NCBI GenBank assembly: GCA_002633025.1
Contig: NMRB01000026.1
Location: 759,919-823,918 of the forward strand
Length of the DNA stretch: 64,000 bases
Direction of reading: 5' to 3'
Origin: Notospermus geniculatus
Taxonomy: Eukaryota > Nemertea > Pilidiophora > Heteronemertea > Lineidae
This document shows, in pieces, positions 44,082-55,151 of the stretch. Under the pieces are notes generated by a model. It saw nothing but the letters and a program-made list of their open reading frames with translations, was not told the DNA's origin and made no database searches. The translations under genes and the position numbers were made by a program. Positions within the stretch are counted from its first letter, which is position 1; each line of letters opens with the position of its first letter.

Positions 44082-44548
44082 TCATCTCACTTTCTACAAC
44101 TTAACACAAAACAGATAATAGGAGCACTTTGAAGGTGCATTTAAACATAACATTAAGAATTGTGGAGAAACTGACAACGATGCACAACATAACATACTAG
44201 CCTATTACAATTACTGACAGAAGGTAACTGAAAAGACATACAGATCAACGGAAGGTTTACAAAATATAACAGGGACAGTCTCAATATTTGACACTGCTTT
44301 GAACTAATCTACAAAAAGTCGTATAGATGGACGGTACATGTAAATGGACAAAGTGCCATTGAGTACATTTAATAAAGATACATGTAAATACGCAAGTAAA
44401 TATAAATAGTGCTAAATAATCTCAGTTAACATAAGTACAGGTTACAGCTGGCAAGGGACAGCTGTTTTGTTCTTCCCTGATATATATAAATACTGGCATT
44501 GGCAAATGCCCAGGACAGACTGTCTCACCTCGAATACAGTCGCCAACA

Positions 44549-45006
44549 TCACTCAGACGAAGATGTGTCTCTCATCCTGATCCAATAGTATGCACAAATG
44601 AACACTGCAAATCCATTTAAGACAGCCATTATGTAATCAAACTCATACGAAGTTGGGCTGGAAACCGACCTGCAATGAAAGACAAGAAATATTTAGGCAA
44701 CAAGTAAGGTTATCACTGATAGGCTGCTTTCCTTTGTCACTAGTTGGATTGGGGACTGCTTAGATACGGTAGATATATTGACCCACGAACAATCGACATT
44801 TCACTTGTGGATCAGCAAGGAGGTGAATTTAGAGCATTTAACAATCCTTTGTGTATTAATTAACTAAACTTACTTGGTTTGTTTCAGAGACTGGGGAGTC
44901 GGTGGTACAATACCCGGCTCCAAGCGGTCAAAATACGTCAACATCCATGAGAAACAACCGCATCCACATCCAATGACAGCAGCACAGAACAGACCGCCAA
45001 AGGATG
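44549..45006 (-). CDS. ARL6IP6: ARL6IP6-like membrane protein, exons 2-3 (copy 1)
   Basis: This is a small multi-pass membrane protein of the ARL6IP6 family, named for interaction with the small GTPase ARL6. Exon 44874-45006 encodes ASFGGLFCAAVIGCGCGCFS, then WMLTYFDRLEPGIVPPTP; the TYFD..EPG..PPTP core is the family signature. Exon 44549-44669 encodes the last membrane helix (DYIMAVLNGFAVFICAYYW) and ends RMRDTSSSE before TGA. Splice sites and phases match the complete copy at 57516-58530. Exon 1 is not visible because it falls in the N gap 45316-46129. This copy has two extra residues (IR) in the tail relative to copy 2, so the two are alleles or recent duplicates. Confidence 0.85.
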
Positions 45007-45064
45007 CTGGAATATGAAAAGGCAGAAACATTAGTTCTGTTTAATACTTATTGTGTAATCACGG

Positions 45065-45138
45065 AGGAATTATACTGATGTCAGTATAGAGGAATTATAC
45101 TGATGTCAGTATAGAGAAATTATACTGATGTCAGTATC
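45065..45138. repeat. Three 25-bp palindromic tandem units
   Basis: Each unit contains the perfect palindrome TATACTGA-TG-TCAGTATA. Copy 2 at 58025-58098 has the same array with a 2-base deletion in its first unit. It lies in ARL6IP6 intron 1. Confidence 0.8.
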
Positions 45139-45164
45139 TATTAGAGGAACGACAGTGACGATAG

Positions 45165-45305
45165 TCCATATTCATAAACGTACTTAAGTCAAAGTGTGAT
45201 ACTTATCTTTTGTGTTGAACAAAGGATAAGTGTCACACTTAGACTTAAGTAGTTTTATGAATACGGGTCCTGGACCCATGTTCATAAAACTACTTAAGTC
45301 TAAGT
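45165..45305. repeat. Tandem foldbacks with CATATTCATAAA ends
   Basis: First hairpin about 45165-45267 and the left arm of a second that runs into the gap. Copy 2 (58122-58310) shows both complete. Arms contain TACTTAAGTC and GTGTGATACTTATC-like words, as in 15002-15104. Confidence 0.7.
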
Positions 45306-45315
45306 GTGACAAACA

Positions 45316-46129
45316 NNNNNNNNNNNNNNNNNNNNNNNNNNNNNNNNNNNNNNNNNNNNNNNNNNNNNNNNNNNNNNNNNNNNNNNNNNNNNNNNNNNNN
45401 NNNNNNNNNNNNNNNNNNNNNNNNNNNNNNNNNNNNNNNNNNNNNNNNNNNNNNNNNNNNNNNNNNNNNNNNNNNNNNNNNNNNNNNNNNNNNNNNNNNN
45501 NNNNNNNNNNNNNNNNNNNNNNNNNNNNNNNNNNNNNNNNNNNNNNNNNNNNNNNNNNNNNNNNNNNNNNNNNNNNNNNNNNNNNNNNNNNNNNNNNNNN
45601 NNNNNNNNNNNNNNNNNNNNNNNNNNNNNNNNNNNNNNNNNNNNNNNNNNNNNNNNNNNNNNNNNNNNNNNNNNNNNNNNNNNNNNNNNNNNNNNNNNNN
45701 NNNNNNNNNNNNNNNNNNNNNNNNNNNNNNNNNNNNNNNNNNNNNNNNNNNNNNNNNNNNNNNNNNNNNNNNNNNNNNNNNNNNNNNNNNNNNNNNNNNN
45801 NNNNNNNNNNNNNNNNNNNNNNNNNNNNNNNNNNNNNNNNNNNNNNNNNNNNNNNNNNNNNNNNNNNNNNNNNNNNNNNNNNNNNNNNNNNNNNNNNNNN
45901 NNNNNNNNNNNNNNNNNNNNNNNNNNNNNNNNNNNNNNNNNNNNNNNNNNNNNNNNNNNNNNNNNNNNNNNNNNNNNNNNNNNNNNNNNNNNNNNNNNNN
46001 NNNNNNNNNNNNNNNNNNNNNNNNNNNNNNNNNNNNNNNNNNNNNNNNNNNNNNNNNNNNNNNNNNNNNNNNNNNNNNNNNNNNNNNNNNNNNNNNNNNN
46101 NNNNNNNNNNNNNNNNNNNNNNNNNNNNN
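45316..46129. other. Assembly gap, 814 N
   Basis: It replaces about 1.13 kb present in copy 2 (58256-59388), including ARL6IP6 exon 1. Confidence 0.9.
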
Positions 46130-46159
46130 TTGGGGATGAGAGGCATTCGCCAGAAGCCT

Positions 46160-46490
46160 CTCCATCCACGATACGCGACCAATATACAAAGTCTTACACA
46201 AACATTTTTTGGAACAGTATGATCTTCCTGTTCTTACCAGCCAGCCCGATGCCACGCCTCTTAGACATTTCGAAATAGTGCAAGCGGACACAATGCAGTA
46301 GGCCCGCCACCAGTATAATAGTAAGGCAACAGTTTTCCCAAGCAGGGGAAGAGAATTTCGTGGAATCATCGATGCAACGACTGTATCACCATGATTACAT
46401 CAAAGACACGGGCAGGCGCTACGCCACAAGCGAGATGTTTGATGTTTAGAGAAAAAAAAATGTTTTCTTTGGTCGCCGACGAGTGGGTTC
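46160..46490. other. Copy-1-specific insert of about 330 bp
   Basis: After a shared GGGGATGAGAGGCATTCGCC, copy 1 carries sequence not found at the matching site of copy 2 (after 59408). No inverted ends or gene features were recognised. The right side ends in CCTCTGTATCCGCCCCTG, the end of a CAGG-type element also seen at 59590. Confidence 0.45.
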
Positions 46491-46547
46491 CAACCCCCAG
46501 AACACCCCCTCTGTATCCGCCCCTGCTTGGTATGGTGGTAAAGCTGG

Positions 46548-46775
46548 GGCTAAAACCTTGGTTACACCTGTCTGAAAAAGCCCGGACTTTTCGAAGCCCG
46601 GGTTTGAATTAAGCCCAGGGCTTCTTGAACCCTGGTCTTGAAAATGTATGCGGCATGTATGGGTTTAAAAAGACACTTTATTTAGACACGGCGATTCATA
46701 GGACTGGTGTAAATGCAAAATAAAAAGCCCGGGGAGCCCGGACTTTTATGTAGTGTAAAAAAAGGTTTATGCTAC
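46548..46775. repeat. Foldback with CCTTGGTTACACC ends and AGCCCGG words
   Basis: CCTTGGTTACACCTGTCTG at the left faces GTGTAAAAAAAGGTTTA at the right; inside are alternating AAAAGCCCGG and CCGGGCTT-type words. Copy 2 (about 59615-59815) differs by several indels. Confidence 0.55.
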
Positions 46776-48808
46776 ATCCTGATAGCATCCACTAGCTGGA
46801 TGTAATCACTGATGTTACCATAGCAACTCCATTATTCTGCAGTAAGCTTGAGTTTTTTCGCCATAGGCCTAACTGCTCAGAATTCGTTCAAAATTGAATT
46901 GTCCTGATACCGAGTGAAGAACGTAACTTTTGAATGTTTTTGACTTGCCTCTCTGTTGGCAACACAGCCGAGAGAAACCATGGACAGCCGCTTTGACATT
47001 ACCCTCAGTGTATGCAGTAATCTTAGAAGAATTCGAGGAATTAATTCCTCCAAGCCGTAATGAAACATTGAGGTGAAGAAAACGAATGATAAACGATAGT
47101 GACGACTTCCGGCCAAGGACAGGCTTATGAATTGTGACGTCACTGTCTTGTAGTATCGTTTACGTTATCGTTAAGTGTCTTAACCTTTCTAATTTCTTGT
47201 GGGAGGTGCGTTTACTCGTATTCAGCTCCTCGGTTTTCTCGAACCCCGCTCGCCCCCCCCCCCTCCAACAGCTTAAATGCCAATTATGCAATAATCCGCG
47301 TAATTACGGAATATCCACCTAATGACTTATTTAATGCGTTCGAACAATGAAAAACTTGTTTACTCCTTTAAAAGTTCGTATGAAATCATTGAATGGGGTA
47401 CCGGCAAACAAAAGGAGGCGCTGCCACATGAATCCTGATTTTTGGCGTAAAAAATTTCGTGTTTAATTATAAATGTAAGTCGAATACGTAACTAGGCCCC
47501 CTATTTTAAAACAATAGGCCTACGCAGCAGAGCCACATTGTTTAAACCACTGAAGCGTCGATTATATGACCTTTGCCCTTAATTATGACGTAATGCATCA
47601 CATGAATTAACACGAACAAAGGCCTATTGTTCGCTCGAACCACGGGCGAACAATAGGTGCAGTAGGCAAATATGAAATAACTTGGAAGATTGAGCCTATT
47701 CATAGTTAAATTTAATTTTTTATCATGACTTGGCCTTTACTGCGTAGAACGGCGCTGTCCCGGAATTTTGCCCGTTTTTGTTGTTCAAGAGGGATTAGGA
47801 TATGGCTGTAACCACCAGGACCGTTCTAGTATAGATATTGTAACTAGGACCTCCATTCCCAGGACTCTCACTCCTTACGCACTTCCAGTTGGAAGGAAAT
47901 ACAAAATGTATTGGGCTCTTTACATGTACATGAGGCCATATTGTCAAAAGAGATTGCAGCGTCTGGCTTAGACCATTCACCCAGGATGCATTGCTGGGGT
48001 GACCCTCAGAGACCCTAAAAAAAAGTGAGACTGAACCGAACCACGCCCTCACGAAGGATATGGCCTAAAGAGACGCCTGAGCCATCCCCCTCGGGGAAAG
48101 GCCGAGATAGTCAACCATGACAACCCCAATGTAACACAGAAAAATTATCACGGTCTCAAAAACTGCTTTCTTGGTTCATTTTATTAAAATATCTTCCAAA
48201 TCGTGAATAGACCGACCTCTTACAAAATAAACCACGCCCTATACTCATGAAAAACGCACCAGGCGCGCCAAAATAACCCCGAAGACTAGTCTGAACTTTG
48301 CGCACGGCTCTAAAAATTTGCACACGGCTCATTGAAAAGTGCTATTTATAGCGGTATTTTCAAAACATCGTCTGCTTCTGCCAGACGACACATTTTGACT
48401 GAATTGGATGTCAGGTTGTGCACGGGGATGTCCTCCCTCCGATTTCGCCAATTTTGTGGATTTTCTTTGGCCTACAAGGGTAAGATTATGACAATTCTGC
48501 TCAGAAGTGTTGCCTGCACCTTGGGGAATACTTTGTTTGCAAAAATTTTGACTTTTTGGCGAAACTTGGGCGAAATCAGGACACTGACGCCGTCTCGCTC
48601 TCCGGCCCTCTTTTTTCGTCACGTTGCCCAGCCGAGGTCCATTTTATCATAGACTGGGCTTGACACCATTTCAATAAAACAAGTTTCATCGTTCCGAGTA
48701 GGCCTAGGCCCCTAGTTTAGTTCTGGGGCCTCACGTTTTCAATGCACTGGACGCTGCATTCGCATGTGCACCGTGCATTCTGCAGGTCCGTTTCAAGATT
48801 CCTCCAAT

Positions 48809-48975
48809 AGGAGCTGTCAGCGAGTTGACCACTAGGTGTCACTAGGGCCCAATTCAATGCATCTAGCGGACCCAGTCATTATCGATCGAGCAGCGATCAT
48901 AATAGATTTCCTGTACATTTGGTCCGCTAAGACTGTGCTGCCATCTGTTAGCAATAAGCGCGGCTGACTGCTCCT
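48809..48975. mobile_element. 167-bp MITE, polymorphic, AT duplication
   Basis: Ends AGGAGCTGTCAGCGAG and GCGGCTGACTGCTCCT pair. Copy 2 lacks exactly this segment (CCTCCAATTCTTTG near 62033). The flanking AT is doubled in copy 1. Inner arms pair TCTAGCGGACC with GGTCCGCTAAG. The superfamily is unclear. Confidence 0.8.
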
Positions 48976-49740
48976 ATTCTTTGCGTTCAAAATCAACTTG
49001 GATTGATTTCTTTGTATGAATGAATGATGCAATATTCACATTTCCTTCTACGGTCGTTTTTCTGAGTGCAAAACCGCATGAAATTAGGCTAGGCCTGCCG
49101 CGAAACCAAAGAAACTCGCTCAATGCGCTGACGTCATGTCATGATGTCAGGCTACGTGAATACATTGTTTCGGTTCAAAGGTCATCCCTACAACATGACC
49201 ATATATGAACATGCGGCGATTTGAATTACCATAATAATACATGCAAATGGCACAGTCCATGTTGGAGAACGCCGAGGGGCCACAAATTAAAAGGGTTCAC
49301 TGCGGCATCTTTCTGTCGTTTTTTTTCACCCAAATGCCTCGCACATTGTCTTCATAGAAAAACAACAACATTGTGGTCAGTTTTTTCTCAGACTAGCAAA
49401 AGGTTTTCGCAAAATAATCTTGGCAAACCCTCTAGGATGGGTCCCTTATTTCCCCATCGGCCCCTTTTGGTAGAGCCCTTCTTGGGGTCCACACATTTGG
49501 TGGCAAGGTCCGTCGTCCTTTCCGATGACGCAACCAACGTGAGCGCACAAGTTGTGGACTTTCTTCAAGATTCTAAGCGGATTTTTATAGTGAGTAGACT
49601 CGATTTACCAAATTAATTTCATCAGAATATAAACAATAGACTTCCCTCCACCTTTTTCATTTTTTTTGAAGTTTTGAAGTCATTTATAGTTAAGAATATT
49701 TGGGGAAACAAAAATCTGCTACCCGCAGCCTGTTCCCCAG

Positions 49741-49756
49741 CAAGACAAGATGGCGG
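49741..49756 (+). promoter_or_regulatory. YY1-like AAGATGGCGG site (copy 2 at about 62805)
   Basis: GACAAGATGGCGGATGG matches the YY1 motif often found just inside transcription starts. The ATG it contains opens only a nine-codon frame. Kept in both copies. Tentative. Confidence 0.25.
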
Positions 49757-50872
49757 ATGGTTCCGTCGCTGATATTTAGGAGATGAAAACTTAGCGTAGG
49801 TGCTTCTTTTTCTCTCCAAACCTGGCAAAACTTGCCTGATATGTTAGAAAAGTATATCTAGTTTCCTTCTATGAAGTTTAGTCAGAAATTTTGGACCGTT
49901 TGGATGGGAATTCTTGGCGGTAAATGCATGCACTTCACTCAGCCCCACGCAAGTTTCTGCTGTAGCATATCATTTTATAGGCGTACAATGTAGACGATGT
50001 ACATCGTGATGTGTGTAGATGTCAAACATTTGAGGTTTGAAAAATATTGATGAGGTAATTTATCTCGTAGGCCTAGCTCTGAAAGTTTCCATACCAGCTC
50101 AGAGGGGTTCCATTTTCAATGAATTGATGATACGTATTCACTAGGCCTAGCTGAAGACTTGTTTTCTAAAAAAAACACTTTGTGCCTATCATGCTAAGAG
50201 ACTTGCAGGGAACTGCTACTCCACCCAAAAGCCATCATTGTGGATGTCGTATGCTGATCATGAGATCTCAACTGCCACACCTATTGTCTGTTCGATGAAC
50301 TGAAACTTGTCTTCAGCATCCTTGATAGCTAGAATTGGAGAAGCTCTTCCTGTGTGTTGACTGGGTTATTTGATGGAGGTTTGCCCCACCCCATCCCCAC
50401 TTGTCATCCAACATGCCTTTCATGAAGTGATGCTGACATCCATCAGGAAGGAGCAATCAACCACACTTATTGACAAAAGCAAATTGACAAAAGCTTATTG
50501 ACAGCAAAATTCTAGTGGACCAATACAAAAGGACATTCTCCCAATTGGTGCTTAGTCAAGCATGACTGGTCTGGGTCCACTTGGCATTGAATTAGACCAC
50601 AGTGACACCTGTTGGTCAACTGACTGACAGGTCCTATTTCATTGAATTTCTTATTCAATTTCATTCAAGTGCCCCTCCTTAATGATAGGCCAACTTGGTT
50701 GTCAGTGATCACCCCCTCATTTTCCACTTCAGTCATGACATCATTCCCAAGTCCATCTCTAGCATGAGCTACTTAGACCCTTTTCAAATTGATCAAAATG
50801 CTGCATGAACTCATCTGGATGGATTTTTAGGCCTTTTAGACCCCTTATCACCTTTCAAGATAGGCCAAGTTT

Positions 50873-51016
50873 AGAGAACAGTTGAAATCGACATGGCCCT
50901 TTCTTTTCAGAGAACAGTTGAAATCGACATGGCCCTTTCTTTTCAGAGAACAGTTGAAATCGACATGGCCCTTTCTTTTCAGAGAACAGTTGAAATCAAC
51001 ATGGCCCTTTCTTTTC
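50873..51016 (+). repeat. 36-bp minisatellite, four units
   Basis: Four head-to-tail units of AGAGAACAGTTGAAATCGAC plus ATGGCCCTTTCTTTTC, nearly perfect (one G-to-A change in the last). Each unit junction reads CCCTTTCTTTTCAG/AG, a strong splice-acceptor look-alike. Because 36 is divisible by three the frames stay open, but nothing suggests a protein. Confidence 0.9.
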
Positions 51017-52966
51017 AGAGGCGGGTTCCCCTTTGTTTTACAGGACCTCTTTTGGAACATCTGTTGGACCCTTTAAAGATATTTTCCTTGAAGGTTGAAG
51101 TTGATATTGACTTTTGTTTCTTTTTTCAGTGTGTCTCCTTCTGGTGGTGATGGTGGTGACAAGTCATCAGCAATGAATGATCTAGAGATTCCCAATGGGA
51201 CAAGACAGTGAGACACATAAGGCAAGTAGATATACTGCTAGCATCAAGACTGGCCTCCCAGTTTTGGCTGGCCTGAATGCAGACTAGGGAGATTTTCCAC
51301 AATTTCCCTGTTTTTCCCAAGGAGCAATGGTTTTTCCATCTCCATGGGATTCCCTGAGATTCCTGCCAAGGAGATGCTCCCCATACCCAACTTGTGGATG
51401 AAGGCCGTGATGCTGAAGGGTTGCTGGATGATTAACTTGGTTCAGGTGTTGCAGATGGTGCTCTCTGATGTGGACATCTACAGAATGATGTGACTTGTTT
51501 ATTATATTGATATGATAGGCCCACTGTTGACTCTCGAGGAACATGCTAAATTGATGCAGAGCAGCAGTGCCCCCCTGCGGACGCTGGCCAGCAATTGCTG
51601 AACTCATCATCAGATTATCATGTCTGTTTCAAACGTGAATGTCTAATGTGCATTTTTTTTGTTTTCAGGTCAGAAAGATCCTGGGCCAGACTGTTGTTCC
51701 TCCGCCTATACTGAGCAGCTCCAGCAACATGGCACAGGTCAACGTCACCTCGTCCTGTCCATGCAAGGTCAGTCGTCTTCCGCTTGGAGTGGAGTCGCCT
51801 GTTACCTGCGCATGATGAGCGGGCCTCAAAGGTAAGCTATGAATTCAGGATGAGTTGGGAGGGCGTCTTGAATTTCAGTTATTGTCAACATGACAACTGA
51901 AGTGACTTGCTTTCGATGCTGAAACTGAAGATGCTTCTGGCAACTTTCCATTTGAAACCTCACTTCTATCCAATGCTTGATTCAGTCGTGAGATTTACAG
52001 ATGTTGAATTTCACTTAATCCTTTATGCCCATGCTTTCAAATGAGAGTTGAACCATCAGAGGAGAATGTTAGCAAGAGTGGCAATCATCATCAGAACATC
52101 ATGTTTTGCTTCTAACTCTGAATGAACGACTTATGTTTATTTTTGTTGCTTTTAGGTCCGAACTTTCACTGGGTGAGACTGTCCCCCGCCAGCACCAGTG
52201 ACATGGCACAGGTACAACGTCACCTCTCCTGTCCATGCAAGGTGGTCCTCCACTTGTGAGCAACCACCACTGGCATGAAGAGCGGGTTGAAAAGGTAAGA
52301 TAAATCAGGGTTCTCTGCCATGTGTGTCAACTGTAATGACAGACCTTCAGCTCTGAAACTGAAGAGGGGATTATGCTGTCTTTCAGTTTATCATCATTTT
52401 CTGAAGATGTCATTGGCACTTTGACTTCAAGTCATCAGGTTTTAACCTGTTCCTTTACATTTAACTTATTTGTTGACATTGACTTGTCATCTGTTTGTGC
52501 CCATGTACAGGTGATGTTTGCCAACTTGATCAGTAAAATCGCTGCTTGGTGATTGTTCTTGGATCGTAACTGCTTCTCACTTAGTCCTGAAATATTCCAT
52601 TCTCATCTGAATAGGCCAAACTTTTAACTTGAAAGATCACACATTCCCTTCCATTTCAGAAACTTGAAGTGAGATGCGACACCTCCTAAAGAATGGGTGG
52701 AGTTGACTGTGTCAAACAGTTAGTAGTCCATGTCAACTATATATTTGTTGTAAAATCTTTAAATGAATAAACAAAATAATGGACGAACACTGGGTCACAG
52801 TAGCCCATGCACCTAGCTGATGAAGACTGGGGTCATTGTAAGTTGCTTTATTTCTAGCCCCGAACACTTCACATTCTCTGATATCAGAGGATATGATACT
52901 GCACAGACATTTTTTGGGACATATTTGGAGTAGGTCCTTAGTGGTTTGGCGGGGGGGGGGGGGGAC
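51017..52966 (+). repeat. 1.95-kb tandem duplication, unit A
   Basis: Head-to-tail with unit B (52971-54900), at high identity. Unit A has about 38 bases near 51430 that unit B lacks. Each unit begins AGAGGYGGGTTCCCC and ends in a long G run after GGTTTGGC. Confidence 0.9.
51669..52790 (+). ncRNA. Probable spliced non-coding transcript, unit A
   Basis: Three exon-like blocks with good splice signals: 51669-51831 (acceptor TTTTTGTTTTCAG, donor GTAAGC), 52156-52294 (acceptor TTGCTTTTAG, donor GTAAGA) and 52660 onward to AATAAA at 52766-52771. The first two blocks resemble each other (shared ATGGCACAGGT, AACGTCACCTC, CCTGTCCATGCAAGGT), so one arose from the other. An upstream acceptor at 51129 may mark a further exon with a GC-type donor. 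No frame runs through all blocks, so a non-coding RNA or a decayed gene is favoured. Transcription is inferred, not shown. Confidence 0.4.
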
Positions 52967-52970
52967 TTTT

Positions 52971-54900
52971 CAGAGGTGGGTTCCCCTTTGTTTTACAGGA
53001 CCTCTTTTGGAACGTCTGTTGGACCCTTTAACCCTTTAAAGATATTTTCCTTGAAGGTTGAAGTTGATATTGACTTTTGTTTCTTTTTTCAGTGTGTCTC
53101 CTTCTGGTGGTGATGGTGGTGACAAGTCATCAGCAATGAATGATCTAGAGATTCCCAATGGGGCAAGACAGTGAGACACATAAGGCAAGAAGATATAATG
53201 TACTGCTAGCATCAAGACTGGCCTCCCAGTTTTGGCTGGCCTGAATGCAGACTTCGGAGGTTTTCCACAATTTCCCTGTTTTTCCCAAGGAGCAATGGTT
53301 TTTCCATCTCCATGGGATTCCCTGAGATTCCTGCCAAGGAGATGCTCCCCATACCCAACTTGTGGATGAAGGCCATGATGCTGAAGGGTTGCTGATGTGG
53401 ACATCTACAGAATGATGTGACTTGTTTATATTGATATTGTAGGCCTACTGTTGACTCTCGAGGAACATGCTAAATTGATGCAGAGCAGCAGTGCCCCCCT
53501 GCGGATGTTGGCCAGGCAATTGCTAAAACTCGTCAGAATATCATGTCTGTTTCAAACGTGAATGTCTAATGTGCATTTTTTTTGTTTTCAGGTCAGAAAG
53601 ATCCTGGAACTGTTCCTCCGCCTATACCGAGCAGCTCCAGCAACATGGCACAGGTCAACGTCACCTCTCTTCCTGTCCATGCAAGGTCAGTCGTCTTCCG
53701 CTTGGAGTGGAGTCGCCTGTTACCTGTGCATGATGAGCGGGCCTCAAAGGTAAGCTATGAATTCAGGATGAGTTGGGAGGGCGTCTTGAATTTCAGTGAT
53801 TGTCAACATGACAACTGAAGTGACTTGCTTTCGATGCTGAAACTGAAGATGCTTCTGGCAACTTTCCATTTGAAACCTCACTTCTATCCAATGCTTGATT
53901 CAGTCGTGAGATTTACAGATGTTGAATTTCACTTAATCCTTAATGCCCATGCTTTCAAATGAGAGTTGAACCATCAGATGAGAGTGTTAGCAAGAGTGGC
54001 AATCATCATCAGAACATCATGTTTTGCTTCTAACTCTGAATGAACGACTTATGTTTATTTTTGTTGCTTTTAGGTCCGAACTTTCACTGGGTGAGACTGT
54101 CCCCCGCCAGCACCAGTGACATGGCACAGGTACAACGTCACCTCTCCTGTCCATGCAAGGTGGTCCTCCACTTGTGAGCAACCACCACTGGCATGAAGAG
54201 CGGGTTGAAAAGGTAAGATAAATCGGGATTCTCTGCCATGTGTGTCAACTGTAATGACAGACCTTCAGCTCTGAAACTGAAGAGGGGATTATGCTGTCTT
54301 TCAGTTTATCATCATTTTCTAAAGATGTCACTGGCACTTTGACTCCAAGTCATCAGGGTTTTAACCTGTTCGTTTACATTTAACTTATTTGTTGACATTC
54401 ACTTGTCATCTGTTCATGCCTCTGATGTCTGCCAACTTGATCAGTAAAATCACTGCTTGGGGCATGATTGTTCTTGGATCATCACTGCTTCTCACTCAGT
54501 CCTGAAATCTTTTCATTATCATCTGAATAATAGGCCAAACTTTTAACTTGAAAGATAACACATACCCTTCCATTTCAGAAACTTCAAGTGAGATGTGACA
54601 CCTCCTAAAGAATGGGTGACTGTGTCAAACAGTTAGTAGTCCATGTCAACTATACATTTATTGTAAAATCTTTAAATGAATAAACAAAATAATGGACGAA
54701 GCCTGTAACACAGTTAATGGCCCATGCAGCTAGCTGATGAAGACTGGGGTCATTGTAAGTTGCTTTAATTCTAGCCCCGAACACTTCACATTCTCTGATA
54801 TCAGAGGATATGATACTGCACAGAGATTTTTTGGGAAATATTTGTAGGTCCTTAGTGGTTTGGCGGGGGGGGGGGGTAGGGAATAGGAGTTGGACAGATG
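52971..54900 (+). repeat. 1.95-kb tandem duplication, unit B
   Basis: Second unit of the tandem pair. The boundary to unit A is a G homopolymer, a plausible site of slippage, recombination or misassembly. Confidence 0.9.
53592..54690 (+). ncRNA. Probable spliced non-coding transcript, unit B
   Basis: Equivalent exon-like blocks 53592-53749, 54074-54212 and 54579 onward, with AATAAA at 54679-54684. In this unit the first block is open in one frame (GQKDPGTVPPP, then NMAQVNVTSLPVHAR), but it meets a stop soon after entering the second block. Unit A has a frameshift relative to it, which argues against coding. Confidence 0.4.
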
Positions 54901-55151
54901 GACTTTTCAACTAACCGTTAGTGTGTGAGCACTGTGATAATCTGTCGTTCGTCGTCATAGGGAATTTTTTTATTTATTTATTGGGAGGCCAAACCCAAAC
55001 ACACAAATAGGCCTACAAGTCTAGTAGAGGCTTGAGTTGTTGTTCAGGGTAGGAACTTTTCTTGGGTCTTTTTTTTCATTTTTCCTGCACACTCTTCCCA
55101 ACATATGGTAGATTGCATTTTTTCAGTCCACTTTAGAGTCAGTGGTAATTT

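Larger units (their letters stand above)
43783..50777. repeat. 7-kb duplicated segment, copy 1 (mate 56743-63830)
   Basis: It aligns end to end with 56743-63830 in the same orientation, with small indels. It carries ARL6IP6 exons 2-3, the 45065 palindromic repeats, the gap 45316-46129 and a copy-specific insertion at 48809. Outside ARL6IP6 I see no reliable gene; frames at 48329-48652 and 49221-49616 are not conserved between the copies. Confidence 0.9.

Noticed and set aside
45184-46369. Frames of about 280-360 codons on both strands
   Set aside because: Almost entirely N; the openness is an artefact of the assembly gap.
48329-49616. Frames of 97-131 codons on both strands in the 7-kb segment
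   Set aside because: Copy 2 carries frame-breaking indels and mostly residue-changing differences, so there is no sign of coding constraint.
50848-51150. Repetitive frames (KRKGHVDFNCSL-type and RTVEIDMALSFQ-type) and a CRISPR-like look
   Set aside because: Four identical 36-bp units without unique spacers form a minisatellite, not an array of repeats and spacers; the host is an animal.
51284-51610. 108-codon minus-strand frame in tandem unit A
   Set aside because: Unit B has an internal deletion in the same region and loses the N-terminal part; no domain was recognised and the splice evidence is on the plus strand.
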